Origin: a virus
Length of the DNA stretch: 34,704 bases
Strand: one strand, 5' to 3'
Virus record (IMG/VR): IMGVR_UViG_3300049791_000035
Location: 1-34,704 of that record
Positions 1 to 6,265 of the stretch are shown here, one piece after another; position 1 is the first letter of the stretch, and each line of letters begins with the position of its first letter. The notes beneath the pieces are model-generated. The model had not been told where the DNA came from and ran no database searches. It saw only the letters and a list, made by a program, of their open reading frames with translations. Both the position numbers and the translations under genes were made by a program.

Positions 1-54
1 GCTGGTCACATGGACACTGTGGTTCTCTGCGGCCCACATGTACACGAACAATAG
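1..54 (+). other. Possible 3' end of an upstream ORF (truncated by window edge)
   Basis: Frame 1 is open from the first base and stops with TAG at 52-54, giving 17 codons. It could be the tail of a gene that starts left of the window, but the piece is too short to judge coding character or homology. The hairpin that follows directly would fit a gene end. Confidence 0.2.
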
Positions 55-79
55 CTATCGCTTTACCACTGACGATAGC
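54..79. other. Perfect 7-bp inverted repeat upstream of the early unit
   Basis: GCTATCG (54-60) and CGATAGC (73-79) are perfectly complementary with a 12-base loop. No T tract follows on the plus strand, so it is not a canonical intrinsic terminator. It may be an RNA hairpin at the end of the upstream ORF or a protein-binding site next to the promoter at 89-117. Confidence 0.35.
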
Positions 80-88
80 CAATCTCAA

Positions 89-117
89 TTAGCTAAATTA
101 TGGTAGAGGACTATAAT
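89..117 (+). promoter_or_regulatory. Candidate sigma70-type early promoter
   Basis: A perfect -10 hexamer TATAAT lies at 112-117 in a very AT-rich stretch that continues as a TA run to about 128. At 17-bp spacing the -35 position holds TTAGCT (89-94), a poor match that lies inside an 8-base palindrome (TTAGCTAA). The position just ahead of the first plus-strand gene, with no other gene between, supports a promoter. The weak -35 keeps confidence moderate and would fit an activator-dependent promoter. Confidence 0.45.
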
Positions 118-160
118 TATATATATATGAGAGGCATATAGCAGCAGAAAGGAATATAGT

Positions 161-493
161 ATGAGTGCATCAAAAGACATCAAGAAATACAGTGACAATT
201 GGGCCATTTTGTTTGAACGCTTCAATGACCATCCTGAAGAAAACTATGTAGTGCATTGCGACAGTCTAAAAGAGGCGCAGAAAGTACGACTTGAGTGGTA
301 TAAAGCACGGAAAGCGCAGGAAGCTTGGGAAGCTACGTTGTCGCCACAAGATTCTGAATACAAACTTCCTAATTTGGCACGTAAGGAAGTAGTTATTTTT
401 GGTACTGACGTTCATTTTCGCTTCAAGGAAGATAGCGATGTGGCAACTCTGCTTGGACGCAGTTTTGAACAGAACAAAAAGGATGAAAAATGA
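161..493 (+). CDS. Hypothetical early protein, 110 aa
   Basis: First gene of the plus-strand unit. The start ATG at 161 follows an AAAGGA ribosome binding site at a normal distance. The protein is soluble, charged and rich in Lys and Glu, with no signal peptide, no membrane segment and no motif I recognise. Its stop codon overlaps the ATG of the next gene (ATGA at 490-493), so the two are probably translationally coupled. As the first gene after the promoter it would be expressed very early, where phages often place host-takeover proteins, but nothing in the sequence shows such a role. Confidence 0.75.
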   Translation: MSASKDIKKYSDNWAILFERFNDHPEENYVVHCDSLKEAQKVRLEWYKARKAQEAWEATLSPQDSEYKLPNLARKEVVIFGTDVHFRFKEDSDVATLLGRSFEQNKKDEK

Positions 494-750
494 AAATCAT
501 AACGACGCCGATGGAGAGTATGCCGGGCAACCGCACCATTGTGTTGATGGCGAATGGTGAGCAAATTGTCTATTATCAAGAGGAAGTGATAGCGTACCGC
601 ACGGTTGCAGGATTGTGGGGACGACTTGAAGTACCAAATATTGAGATGCCAGTGCATCGCTGGCTCAATTGGTATCTCGCAAAAGTTGAGGAAGACAAGG
701 TTACGGAGTACAACAAGGCGGAACTTGAGTTTGATGTGAGTAAAATATGA
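490..750 (+). CDS. Hypothetical early protein, 86 aa
   Basis: Starts inside the stop codon of the preceding gene (ATGA) with AGGA upstream, and its own stop overlaps the ATG of the nuclease gene that follows. The sequence has alternating hydrophobic residues in its first half, suggesting beta strands, and a Trp-rich middle. I see no catalytic motif, membrane segment or metal site. Coupling to the nuclease gene suggests co-expression, but a functional link is only inference. Confidence 0.7.
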   Translation: MKIITTPMESMPGNRTIVLMANGEQIVYYQEEVIAYRTVAGLWGRLEVPNIEMPVHRWLNWYLAKVEEDKVTEYNKAELEFDVSKI

Positions 751-1661
751 GCTTCCCAACTGTTATTGACAATACGATTCTCAAGTCCTTCGTGACTTGC
801 CCAACGATGACCAAGCATCGCCACATTGAGAATTTGCGACTCATTAATGAAAAGATGGTGGACCTACATTTTGGGAAGTGCTTTGCGACTGGCGTTGAGT
901 TTGTTCGCAAACTCTTTTGGGCGGTGCATGCTACCTCAGATATGGCGGTACAAGGCGGCATTGAGGCCGCAGCCAAGGAATGGGGCAACTTTCAAGAACC
1001 TACTAAATCGTATAAATCGTTAGGTACGCTTGTTCGTTCGCTCCGATACTATTTTGAAGTGTGGCCTCTCGGGCAAGATGGCTTTACACCGGTTGGAAAT
1101 GGCATTGAATGCATGTTCAGCATACCTATCCCTATTTTGCATCCGATTACCGGGGAATTCTTAGAGTATGCAGGGCGCTACGATATGCTGGCAACGGAAG
1201 ACGCGACAGGACGCCTGTACATCGTGGATGAGAAGACAGCGAGCAAACTTGGCGACAGTTGGGTTAATCAATGGGATCTTGACTCACAGATGACAGGTTA
1301 CATTTGGAGTGTTCAACAAGAGCGAATTTGTGGGGAAGGACTTGGGGAATTCCCTTCAATTTTGGCGCAAATTCGTGGCGTTTCGATTCTTAAAGATGGT
1401 AATGGGCATGTGGAAATTCCAATTAGCAGACCACAATGGATGGTTGATCGCTGGTACACCAATATGCTAGGGCTGGTACATCGCATGGTGGATGCTTATC
1501 AACGTAACGATTGGGATATGGCACAACATGGTAATGCATGCGTAAGCTACAATAGACCATGCGACTATACAGCATTATGCTGTAGTCCGAATCCTGAACG
1601 GCTTATAGAAGGAACGTATCACACAGTTGTATGGAATCCTGTTGCTGGAATGAAGAAGTAA
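747..1661 (+). CDS. PD-(D/E)XK nuclease, Cas4/RecB-like with probable Fe-S cluster, 304 aa
   Basis: Likely a DNA exonuclease or endonuclease used in phage recombination or end processing. Visible PD-(D/E)XK elements in order are H41, the motif GRYD with D146, then DEK at 161-163 (the D/ExK step), then Q181-x3-Y185, the QxxxY motif of RecB/Cas4-type nucleases. One early Cys (C18) and a C-terminal group C265-x6-C272-x5-C278 match the split four-cysteine [4Fe-4S] pattern of Cas4/AddB proteins. The length is typical of phage members. The gene is ATGA-coupled to its upstream neighbour, and a Sak4-like ATPase and SSB-like protein lie downstream, fitting a recombination module. No cas1 or CRISPR array is present, so a role in adaptation is not supported. 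Confidence 0.75.
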   Translation: MSFPTVIDNTILKSFVTCPTMTKHRHIENLRLINEKMVDLHFGKCFATGVEFVRKLFWAVHATSDMAVQGGIEAAAKEWGNFQEPTKSYKSLGTLVRSLRYYFEVWPLGQDGFTPVGNGIECMFSIPIPILHPITGEFLEYAGRYDMLATEDATGRLYIVDEKTASKLGDSWVNQWDLDSQMTGYIWSVQQERICGEGLGEFPSILAQIRGVSILKDGNGHVEIPISRPQWMVDRWYTNMLGLVHRMVDAYQRNDWDMAQHGNACVSYNRPCDYTALCCSPNPERLIEGTYHTVVWNPVAGMKK

Positions 1662-1677
1662 TTTTTAGGAGATTAAA

Positions 1678-2355
1678 ATGAACTTTAATGACTTGGCTAT
1701 TAAGCTTTCAGAAGGTGCCCATAGCAATCCGCAAGATGGTATGTGCATTATGGAATGTGTTGCTTATATTGAAGGAGAGAAACATACAGATCATCCAAAA
1801 TGTGCTTGTCCTGTTGTAACAAGTTTTGCTATTCGGACAAATGACTGGATGAATGGGGAAGAACGGCAATTGCTGCTTCCATTTGTATTACGGATTGCTG
1901 GAAGCAAGTCTTCATTGGAAGTTGAAAAACAACGTGCATTTATGGCGGCAGATTACGCTGTACGAAAATTTGCTCCAATTGCATTACGGGTACAAAAGCT
2001 GGAAGCACAAGCTAAAATGTTAGAAAGCTGCGACAAAATTGTGGATAAGAAAACTGCATTGAAGGGCAAAGCCGCCGCTGCTGCCTACGCCGCCGATGCC
2101 ACCGCTGTCGCCGCCTACGCCGCCTATGCCACCGCCGATGCCGCTACCAATGCCGCCTATGCCGCTGCCGATGCCGCCGATGCCGCTGCTGTTTATGCCA
2201 CCTATGCCGCTGCCGATGCCGCCGCCGTTTACAAAGAACTTGTTGAATCGCGGTTACAACTCTTAGACGATATGCTTAAACTTACAGATCAAGTGGAAGA
2301 AACTCCCGTTATTTGCAAAAAATTGCAAGAGCTTGAAGTTTTAACGGGAGGTTGA
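1678..2355 (+). CDS. Conserved phage hypothetical with Ala/Tyr/Asp-rich repeat tract, 225 aa
   Basis: The start ATG follows a clean TTTAGGAG site. The N-terminal 130 residues are a recognisable but uncharacterised phage/bacterial type (DGMCIMECVAY, then HPKCACPV, then a stretch on managing a pool of residues around LLPFVLRIAGSKS). From about residue 130 to 186 comes a low-complexity tract built from Ala-Ala-Tyr and Ala-Ala-Asp units, encoded by repeated GCC codons (about 2068-2232). It probably forms a long Ala-rich helix. The last 40 residues are a charged helix. GC content jumps sharply in the tract compared with flanking AT-richer sequence, and copy number could vary by slippage. No function is known to me. 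Confidence 0.75.
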   Translation: MNFNDLAIKLSEGAHSNPQDGMCIMECVAYIEGEKHTDHPKCACPVVTSFAIRTNDWMNGEERQLLLPFVLRIAGSKSSLEVEKQRAFMAADYAVRKFAPIALRVQKLEAQAKMLESCDKIVDKKTALKGKAAAAAYAADATAVAAYAAYATADAATNAAYAAADAADAAAVYATYAAADAAAVYKELVESRLQLLDDMLKLTDQVEETPVICKKLQELEVLTGG

Positions 2356-2357
2356 TT

Positions 2358-2414
2358 ATGGCATGGGTATTGATGATACTGTTTATAGCATTAATGTATT
2401 ACGATTGGGAGTAA
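2358..2414 (+). CDS. Micro-ORF, 18-aa predicted membrane peptide
   Basis: A very short ORF with a strong ribosome binding site (GGGAGG, 7 bases before the ATG at 2358). The peptide is one hydrophobic stretch with an acidic end (MAWVLMILFIALMYYDWE). It may be a tiny inner-membrane peptide or simply a coupling ORF that carries ribosomes to the next gene, whose GGGAG site lies inside its stop region. Size alone makes this uncertain. Confidence 0.45.
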   Translation: MAWVLMILFIALMYYDWE

Positions 2415-2417
2415 CTG

Positions 2418-2567
2418 ATGGATATATTAGAGCGAAGAGATAAGGCATGGGTGAAATTTGCAGCAGCGGCTTTGAAAAGTCTTATACCAACTTACGGGCC
2501 AGAAGAAGCCGCGATCCGAGCAGCAAAATTTGCCGACGAAATGCTAAAGGAATGGGTAAAGCGATGA
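2418..2567 (+). CDS. Small hypothetical protein, 49 aa
   Basis: The start ATG at 2418 has GGGAG six bases upstream, overlapping the end of the micro-ORF before it. The product is a charged, Ala-rich helical protein (contains LIPTYGPEEAAIRAAKFADE) with no membrane segment. Its TGA stop overlaps the ATG of the next gene (ATGA at 2564-2567). That overlap is the main reason to believe in this frame rather than the longer reading frame that crosses it from 2447. Confidence 0.6.
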   Translation: MDILERRDKAWVKFAAAALKSLIPTYGPEEAAIRAAKFADEMLKEWVKR

Positions 2568-2821
2568 AAACTTTTTACTGCACCTTTGGCATGGGAACGC
2601 GACTCCACGATAACTATGTGCGTATTGAAGCAGAAACTCATAAGGAAGTCATCGATAAGATGTACAACGAGTACGGCAGCATGTGGAGCATATGCTATCC
2701 CGAAGAGAAGATGGACTGCATCTTGCGATGGGGTCTTACAGAAGTACCGTTTGGAACACCAAACGCAACCGGGCGCAACAACTGCCCTAATCCACTAGGA
2801 GAAAATAATGGCAACACGTAA
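2564..2821 (+). CDS. Hypothetical protein, 85 aa
   Basis: The frame is open back to an ATG at 2447, but I place the start at 2564. That ATG overlaps the stop of the 49-aa gene, and the region before it is explained by that gene. The protein begins MKTFYCTFGMGTRL and has an alternating strand/helix look (HDNYVRIEAETHKEVIDKMYNEYG). It resembles small phage proteins of unknown function with one alpha/beta unit. The end overlaps the next gene by 14 bases. No catalytic residues are recognisable. Confidence 0.65.
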   Translation: MKTFYCTFGMGTRLHDNYVRIEAETHKEVIDKMYNEYGSMWSICYPEEKMDCILRWGLTEVPFGTPNATGRNNCPNPLGENNGNT

Positions 2822-3077
2822 GTATGTTTCAGCAGATGGCGCGGTTTTTGATACGGCGAAGGATGCAGATGCGCATGACGCACGGCAACCCCTGCTCACG
2901 AAAATGGATGATGATATGGTGCGGGATATGCAGCATAAAGATATCTTATGCTGGTTTGAACGTAACTTCCGCGCGCCCGTTAAGCGCGCTAAGAAGGTTA
3001 AGCCGCCCACACCTACACCAACTCCAACTCCAACTCCAGTTAGCGCTGCCGCCAAGACTGTTATGAAGGGAAAGTAA
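2808..3077 (+). CDS. Hypothetical protein with Pro-Thr linker, 89 aa
   Basis: Preceded by CTAGGAG at good spacing. The N-terminal 55 residues look like a compact fold starting RKYVSADGAVFDTAKDADAHD. A basic patch (PVKRAKKVK) comes next, then a Pro-Thr repeat linker of about ten residues from imperfect CCAACT repeats (about 3007-3042), and a short basic tail. The build suggests a small domain tethered by an extended linker to a positively charged end that could touch nucleic acid. Function unknown. Confidence 0.7.
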   Translation: MATRKYVSADGAVFDTAKDADAHDARQPLLTKMDDDMVRDMQHKDILCWFERNFRAPVKRAKKVKPPTPTPTPTPTPVSAAAKTVMKGK

Positions 3078-3079
3078 CT

Positions 3080-3295
3080 ATGGCTGAACAAATTCGCAAA
3101 CGAAACGATGTGCATCCTTCTAAAATTTATGATGACCATGGTGCAATTGTTGGATGGTCCTGCCCGGAAGGATATGAATTCCCAAGATGCACAGGTTGCG
3201 GACATACCTTTTATGAAATGGAACCATGGATTTACCCGGAAGAAAAGTTGGTATGCAAGTGGTGCGCTATGGAACAAAGTGAAGGAGAGCAATGA
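3080..3295 (+). CDS. Small zinc-ribbon-like protein, 71 aa
   Basis: Two CxxC knuckles, CTGC and CKWC, separated by about 20 residues form a plausible four-Cys zinc site. An aromatic/acidic segment (HTFYEMEPWIYPEE) lies between them. Such small ribbons in phage early regions often bind proteins or DNA, but no specific family is evident. The gene is one base apart from its upstream neighbour, and its TGA overlaps the ATG of the next small gene. Confidence 0.65.
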   Translation: MAEQIRKRNDVHPSKIYDDHGAIVGWSCPEGYEFPRCTGCGHTFYEMEPWIYPEEKLVCKWCAMEQSEGEQ

Positions 3296-3456
3296 TGGAC
3301 ATTCTTGGATTTCTAATTGGGTATGGGCTAGGTGTTGGAGTGGGTTGGGTAGCTCAGGATTTGTGGACCAAGTACTGGAACAAGTACGGCACCAAAGTGA
3401 AGGCCAAGCTTGCCGACATGAAGAATGAGGATAATGATACTGGGGGTTTCGAGTGA
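3292..3456 (+). CDS. Small membrane protein, 54 aa
   Basis: Starts at ATG 3292 (or the adjacent ATG at 3295) overlapping the previous stop, with GAAGGAGAGCA just upstream as a strong ribosome binding site. The first 20 residues are one glycine-zipper-like membrane helix (IGYGLGVGVGW). The rest is a Lys-rich amphipathic tail ending in acidic residues. The topology suggests one helix with the charged tail in the cytoplasm. Role unknown; its place directly before the ATPase gene has no obvious meaning. Confidence 0.6.
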   Translation: MMDILGFLIGYGLGVGVGWVAQDLWTKYWNKYGTKVKAKLADMKNEDNDTGGFE

Positions 3457-3548
3457 ACAACTACGATGATTACGACGACTATTGTCCGTATGATGATGGT
3501 CTAACAGAAGAAGAACTTGTTGGCTTTACGCCTGGGGATCAAGGATGA
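3453..3548 (+). CDS. Micro-ORF, 31-aa acidic Asp/Tyr-rich peptide, GTG start
   Basis: A GTG at 3453 overlaps the stop of the membrane protein gene, and the ORF's own TGA overlaps the ATG of the ATPase gene at 3545. The peptide opens with Asn-Asn-Tyr-Asp-Asp repeats and is strongly acidic. The double overlap supports translation; whether the peptide itself matters is unknown. Confidence 0.5.
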   Translation: MNNYDDYDDYCPYDDGLTEEELVGFTPGDQG

Positions 3549-4186
3549 GTACCGCAGTCTTAATCCTTGGAGAGAGCGGAGGCGGCAAGTCGGCATCCAT
3601 GCGCAACATGGACCCCGCCAAAACTCTTTTGTTGCAGGCCCTAGCCAAGCCCTTGCCTTTCAAGAACCCGGCATGGAAGCCCTTCGATAGCGCTGCCAAA
3701 ACGGGTAACATTATCGTTACAGACAGAGCAACTGACATTGTGACGATCATGCAAAATACGAAGCGCAAGATCATTGTGCTGGACGACTTTCAATACACGA
3801 TGGCGAATGAGTTTATGCGCCGCAGCGATGAGAAAGGGTACGACAAATTCACTGAAATTGGACGCAATGCATGGAATATCTTGATGATGGCGGGGCAATT
3901 GCCGCCCGATATCCGGGTCTATGTGTTGGCGCACACAGATACCAACGATGCAGGGCGCGTTAAGATGAAAACCATTGGACGCATGCTGGACGAGAAAATC
4001 ACGGTGGAAGGAATGTTTACGCTTGTAATGCGTGCAGTAGTACGGGATGGTGAGTACCTGTTCACAACGCGCAACAATGGTAGTGACACCGTAAAAACTC
4101 CAATGGGCATGTTTGAAACGGAAACAATTCCTAATGATCTTAACGCGGTAGATGAAGCAATTTGTAAATATTATCCAACAGTCTAA
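3545..4186 (+). CDS. P-loop ATPase, Sak4-like phage recombination protein, 213 aa
   Basis: The Walker A motif GESGGGKS is at residues 9-16 and a Walker B strand KIIVLDDFQ ends in D80-D81. A later strand VYVLAHTD carries the polar sensor-type residues expected of RecA-fold ATPases. Phage proteins of this size and order (AAA_24/Sak4 type) are ATP-binding partners in single-strand annealing recombination. The SSB-like gene two positions downstream and the PD-(D/E)XK nuclease upstream fit such a module. There is no N-terminal extension or extra domain. The exact subfamily (Sak4 versus a generic phage nucleotide-binding protein) is inference from context. Confidence 0.7.
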   Translation: MSTAVLILGESGGGKSASMRNMDPAKTLLLQALAKPLPFKNPAWKPFDSAAKTGNIIVTDRATDIVTIMQNTKRKIIVLDDFQYTMANEFMRRSDEKGYDKFTEIGRNAWNILMMAGQLPPDIRVYVLAHTDTNDAGRVKMKTIGRMLDEKITVEGMFTLVMRAVVRDGEYLFTTRNNGSDTVKTPMGMFETETIPNDLNAVDEAICKYYPTV

Positions 4187-4198
4187 AGGAGCAATAGC

Positions 4199-4732
4199 AT
4201 GAGTATGAGTATACAAGAAATATTTAATAAGGTTGCATCACACTTGCTGCAACAAAATGCACGATCCCTAAATGGAAAAGGTATTTGCTATTATAGAGGG
4301 GAAGAAGGATTGAAATGTGCAGTAGGTATTTTAATTCCAGATTGCCTTTACAATGAAAATTTAGAAGGAGTGCGAGTAGATTCTTTTAGCGTTTTAGGCT
4401 GCCTGCTGAAAGCTGGTGTATTAGAAACTATTTATCCTTCTAATTATTGTGATGAAAAGAAAATAGCATTACTTATGCTATTACAAACCATACATGATAA
4501 AAGTACTGTCTTGGATTGGAAAGATGAGTTAAAGCTTTTGGCTGAGCAAGCAAACTTGGATTCTTCCATCTTAGATAACTATAATGGGGAGCCAATCATT
4601 TCTATTTTTGCCTCAGAAGATATAACTTTTACTATGATGATGACTAACCTCATTAAAAAAGTTCCGCAACCTGCTGCGCCAGTGCCAACGCCAACACTTG
4701 TAGTAGCAACTAAAGAAGGAGTAACAGCATGA
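4199..4732 (+). CDS. Conserved phage hypothetical, 177 aa
   Basis: AAAGGAG precedes the ATG at the right distance. The N-terminal half follows a pattern I know from uncharacterised phage proteins: a helix (QEIFNKVASHLLQQNARS), then CYYRGEEGLKCAVGILIPD and a later Leu-rich helix with a conserved Cys. The C-terminus has a Pro-rich tail (PQPAAPVPTPT). The coding sequence is noticeably more AT-rich than the genes on either side, hinting at separate origin. No enzymatic motif is visible. Its stop overlaps the next gene's start. Confidence 0.7.
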   Translation: MSMSIQEIFNKVASHLLQQNARSLNGKGICYYRGEEGLKCAVGILIPDCLYNENLEGVRVDSFSVLGCLLKAGVLETIYPSNYCDEKKIALLMLLQTIHDKSTVLDWKDELKLLAEQANLDSSILDNYNGEPIISIFASEDITFTMMMTNLIKKVPQPAAPVPTPTLVVATKEGVTA

Positions 4733-5391
4733 GCAACGAAAATGAAACCAACGCTGCAAGCAGCACAGAGTACGACTATACGTTCAATGATGCCGCAATC
4801 ACTAAAGCGGACAAGAACGCCGCTCGCGTTACAGAAGGCGGCGCATACCTCGGCCACTTCAACAGCGCAGCCGCAATCACAACAGATGGCGGCGCGAAGG
4901 GCATCGAATTTGAATTCGAGAATAACGATGGGGGCAAGGTAAACTTCACTGTCTACACTGTTGGCAAATCCGGCCAAGCAACCTTCGGCGCTGACCAAGT
5001 GGCGGGCCTCCACTTTCTGCTTGGCGGTAAAGGCACACTTCGCGGTGCACCGGGTAAAGTGATGAAGTGGGATGGGCCGGATGGACACCGTGAGAAAGTA
5101 GAAGCGGACGGCACTATCTATCCTTCGTTGATTGGCAAGCCAATTGGCCTCATCCTTGAGAAGGAACTTACTGGCAAACGTAGCGACGCTGGGGAGAAAT
5201 TCCGTTTCAATCTGTACGGTGCATTCGACACCACAACGAAACTTACTGCGAGCGAAATAAAGGAGCGTAAATCTGTACCACAAAAAGTGGACAAGATGTT
5301 GCGTGGTCTCAAAACTCGCGACGGTCGCAAGGGAGACGCCAATGAACCCGGCCAACCTTCGATTGGCGCATCACTTGGGGATGGGTACTAG
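4729..5391 (+). CDS. Probable ssDNA-binding protein (OB-fold-like), 220 aa
   Basis: The protein is Gly- and Thr-rich with many short strands, for example a run around GIEFEFENNDGGKVNFTVYT and another around KFRFNLYGAF. It ends with a flexible Gly/Pro/Asp-containing tail. Composition, length and position just after a Sak4-like ATPase match phage single-stranded DNA-binding proteins that work with replication and annealing proteins. I see no motif that proves DNA binding, so this is a context-led call. The start ATG is coupled to the preceding gene (ATGA at 4729-4732). Confidence 0.5.
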   Translation: MSNENETNAASSTEYDYTFNDAAITKADKNAARVTEGGAYLGHFNSAAAITTDGGAKGIEFEFENNDGGKVNFTVYTVGKSGQATFGADQVAGLHFLLGGKGTLRGAPGKVMKWDGPDGHREKVEADGTIYPSLIGKPIGLILEKELTGKRSDAGEKFRFNLYGAFDTTTKLTASEIKERKSVPQKVDKMLRGLKTRDGRKGDANEPGQPSIGASLGDGY

Positions 5392-5596
5392 CATGAGCCG
5401 AGTATCACGAGAAGTTTGGTTGACCGTCAAAAGCTCGGAAGCAGCGGACAAATTTGCAGATCAACTTCGCCTTGAAAAACACATTGCAGGCGGAAGGTTG
5501 CGTGCCGATTCCTACTTTAACGGTGGGGAATTTACAGTTGCCATTGACCCGGAAACTATGATGGCGCGTATTGTCAAACTTAATGATGTAGCATGA
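5342..5596 (+). CDS. Hypothetical protein, 84 aa (start uncertain)
   Basis: Three in-frame ATGs compete. The one at 5342 has the best site (GGGAG six bases before) but overlaps the SSB-like gene by 50 bases. One at 5393, just after that gene's stop, has almost no ribosome binding site and would give 67 residues. The 67-residue core (REVWLTVKSSEAADKFADQL, then GGEFTVAIDPETM) looks like a small alpha/beta domain. The last codons of the gene form the 5' strand of the long-range helix of the structured RNA described next. Confidence 0.6.
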   Translation: MNPANLRLAHHLGMGTSMSRVSREVWLTVKSSEAADKFADQLRLEKHIAGGRLRADSYFNGGEFTVAIDPETMMARIVKLNDVA

Positions 5597-6232
5597 TGCA
5601 CTGCGGTTGCCGTTACTTCCGGGATGACGCTAATGGCAGCAGCTACCAACGCAATGTTGGCGACTCGGTGTAAGGCCGGGACAGTTTTGGATTCACCGTC
5701 GCCTAGTCAGCGATTCCATGCACCGAAACCCCTGACCGGGCAGTAGGTGATTAGGACGACCATCGCGACAAACTGGGATGGATAGAGGTGAATCCTCCCG
5801 AGAGGGGGTAAAGCTAAGTGGTACTTGTGAGTATGACACCACTTGGAGTCCCGGCTTACAAGGGCCGGTCCCCGCGTAACAAGTTGGAGCGTTGAGCGAG
5901 CAAGCCATCTGCACTTCGCCTCCTAACCGCAGCCTGCGCGGGTGATGGCAGCAGGCCAGCGACGTTTTCGGTGCACCATCATGCGTAGTGGGGAACCGTT
6001 CAAACACGCAGGTTCGATTCCTGCTCGTTGGTCGAGTCGTTGGTGCGAAGGAAATGCAGTTCGATTCTGTGATGGACCTCTGGTGAGGACAGGACCGCCA
6101 GTTTTAAGCAGGAGCAACCAACACTGCATCATGCGCCGGGAGAACGTATTGATGTGGCATTGGGTAGTAGCTCCTGCCCTCGTACTGCATGGCAACAAAA
6201 GATTTCTCCCGGAATCGACCGGAGGTCGATGA
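5591..6232 (+). ncRNA. Large structured non-coding RNA with pseudoknots (GOLLD/ROOL-like or new class)
   Basis: No convincing gene occupies about 640 bases of an otherwise gene-packed region, while perfect or near-perfect inverted repeats fill it. Main helices: 5591-5600/6125-6134 (10 bp), 5606-5615/5631-5640 (10 bp, two GU), 5646-5650/5656-5660, 5666-5670/5694-5698, 5760-5764/5777-5781, 5814-5822/5838-5846 (9 bp), 5851-5855/5864-5868, 5904-5909/5944-5949, 5932-5937/5951-5956, 6008-6012/6020-6024, 6077-6080/6085-6088, 6108-6115/6170-6177 (8 bp), 6136-6144/6204-6212 (9 bp) and 6214-6220/6224-6230 (7 bp). The 6108/6177 helix crosses both the 10-bp and the 9-bp long-range helices, which implies pseudoknots. 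GOLLD and ROOL RNAs are known from phages, often near tRNAs. The class here is inference; that the stretch is structured is seen directly. Confidence 0.7.
5956..6032 (+). ncRNA. tRNA-like acceptor plus T-arm element inside the structured RNA
   Basis: CCAGCGA (5956-5962) pairs with TCGTTGG (6025-6031) as a 7-bp acceptor with one GU. It is followed by a one-base discriminator and preceded by a 5-bp T stem GCAGG/CCTGC around the loop TTCGATT (6008-6024). The total of 77 bases is tRNA-sized. Between the arms I find no standard D-arm or anticodon arm; instead GTTT-CGGT pairs with ACCG-AAAC as one long hairpin. No CCA is encoded. So this is a tRNA-like domain or a decayed tRNA, not a normal tRNA gene. 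Confidence 0.5.
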
Positions 6233-6265
6233 CAACCCACTCATTAATTGATTAAGGAGACGAAC

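Noticed and set aside
118-129. TA dinucleotide run as a replication origin
   Set aside because: Too short, no iterons nearby; it is part of an AT-rich promoter region.
747-1661. Cas4 of a CRISPR adaptation module
   Set aside because: No repeat-spacer array, cas1 or cas2 is visible; phage RecB/Cas4-like nucleases serve recombination.
2447-2821. 124-residue reading of the gene at 2564
   Set aside because: The extra N-terminus lies over the 49-residue gene, which has a good ribosome site and an ATGA overlap with the start at 2564.
5956-6032. Standard tRNA gene
   Set aside because: Acceptor and T-arm are present, but no D-arm or 5-bp anticodon stem with a 7-base loop can be built, and no CCA follows.
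5942-6232. 96-codon plus-strand ORF and minus-strand ORFs across the structured RNA region
   Set aside because: No ribosome binding sites, unnatural composition, and translations typical of tRNA-like DNA (for example HAGSIPAR). The inverted repeats explain the sequence better.
5597-6247. Group I or group II intron
   Set aside because: Flanking genes are complete and different, no interrupted frame spans it, no intron-encoded protein is inside, and I could not recognise a core such as P7 or domain V.
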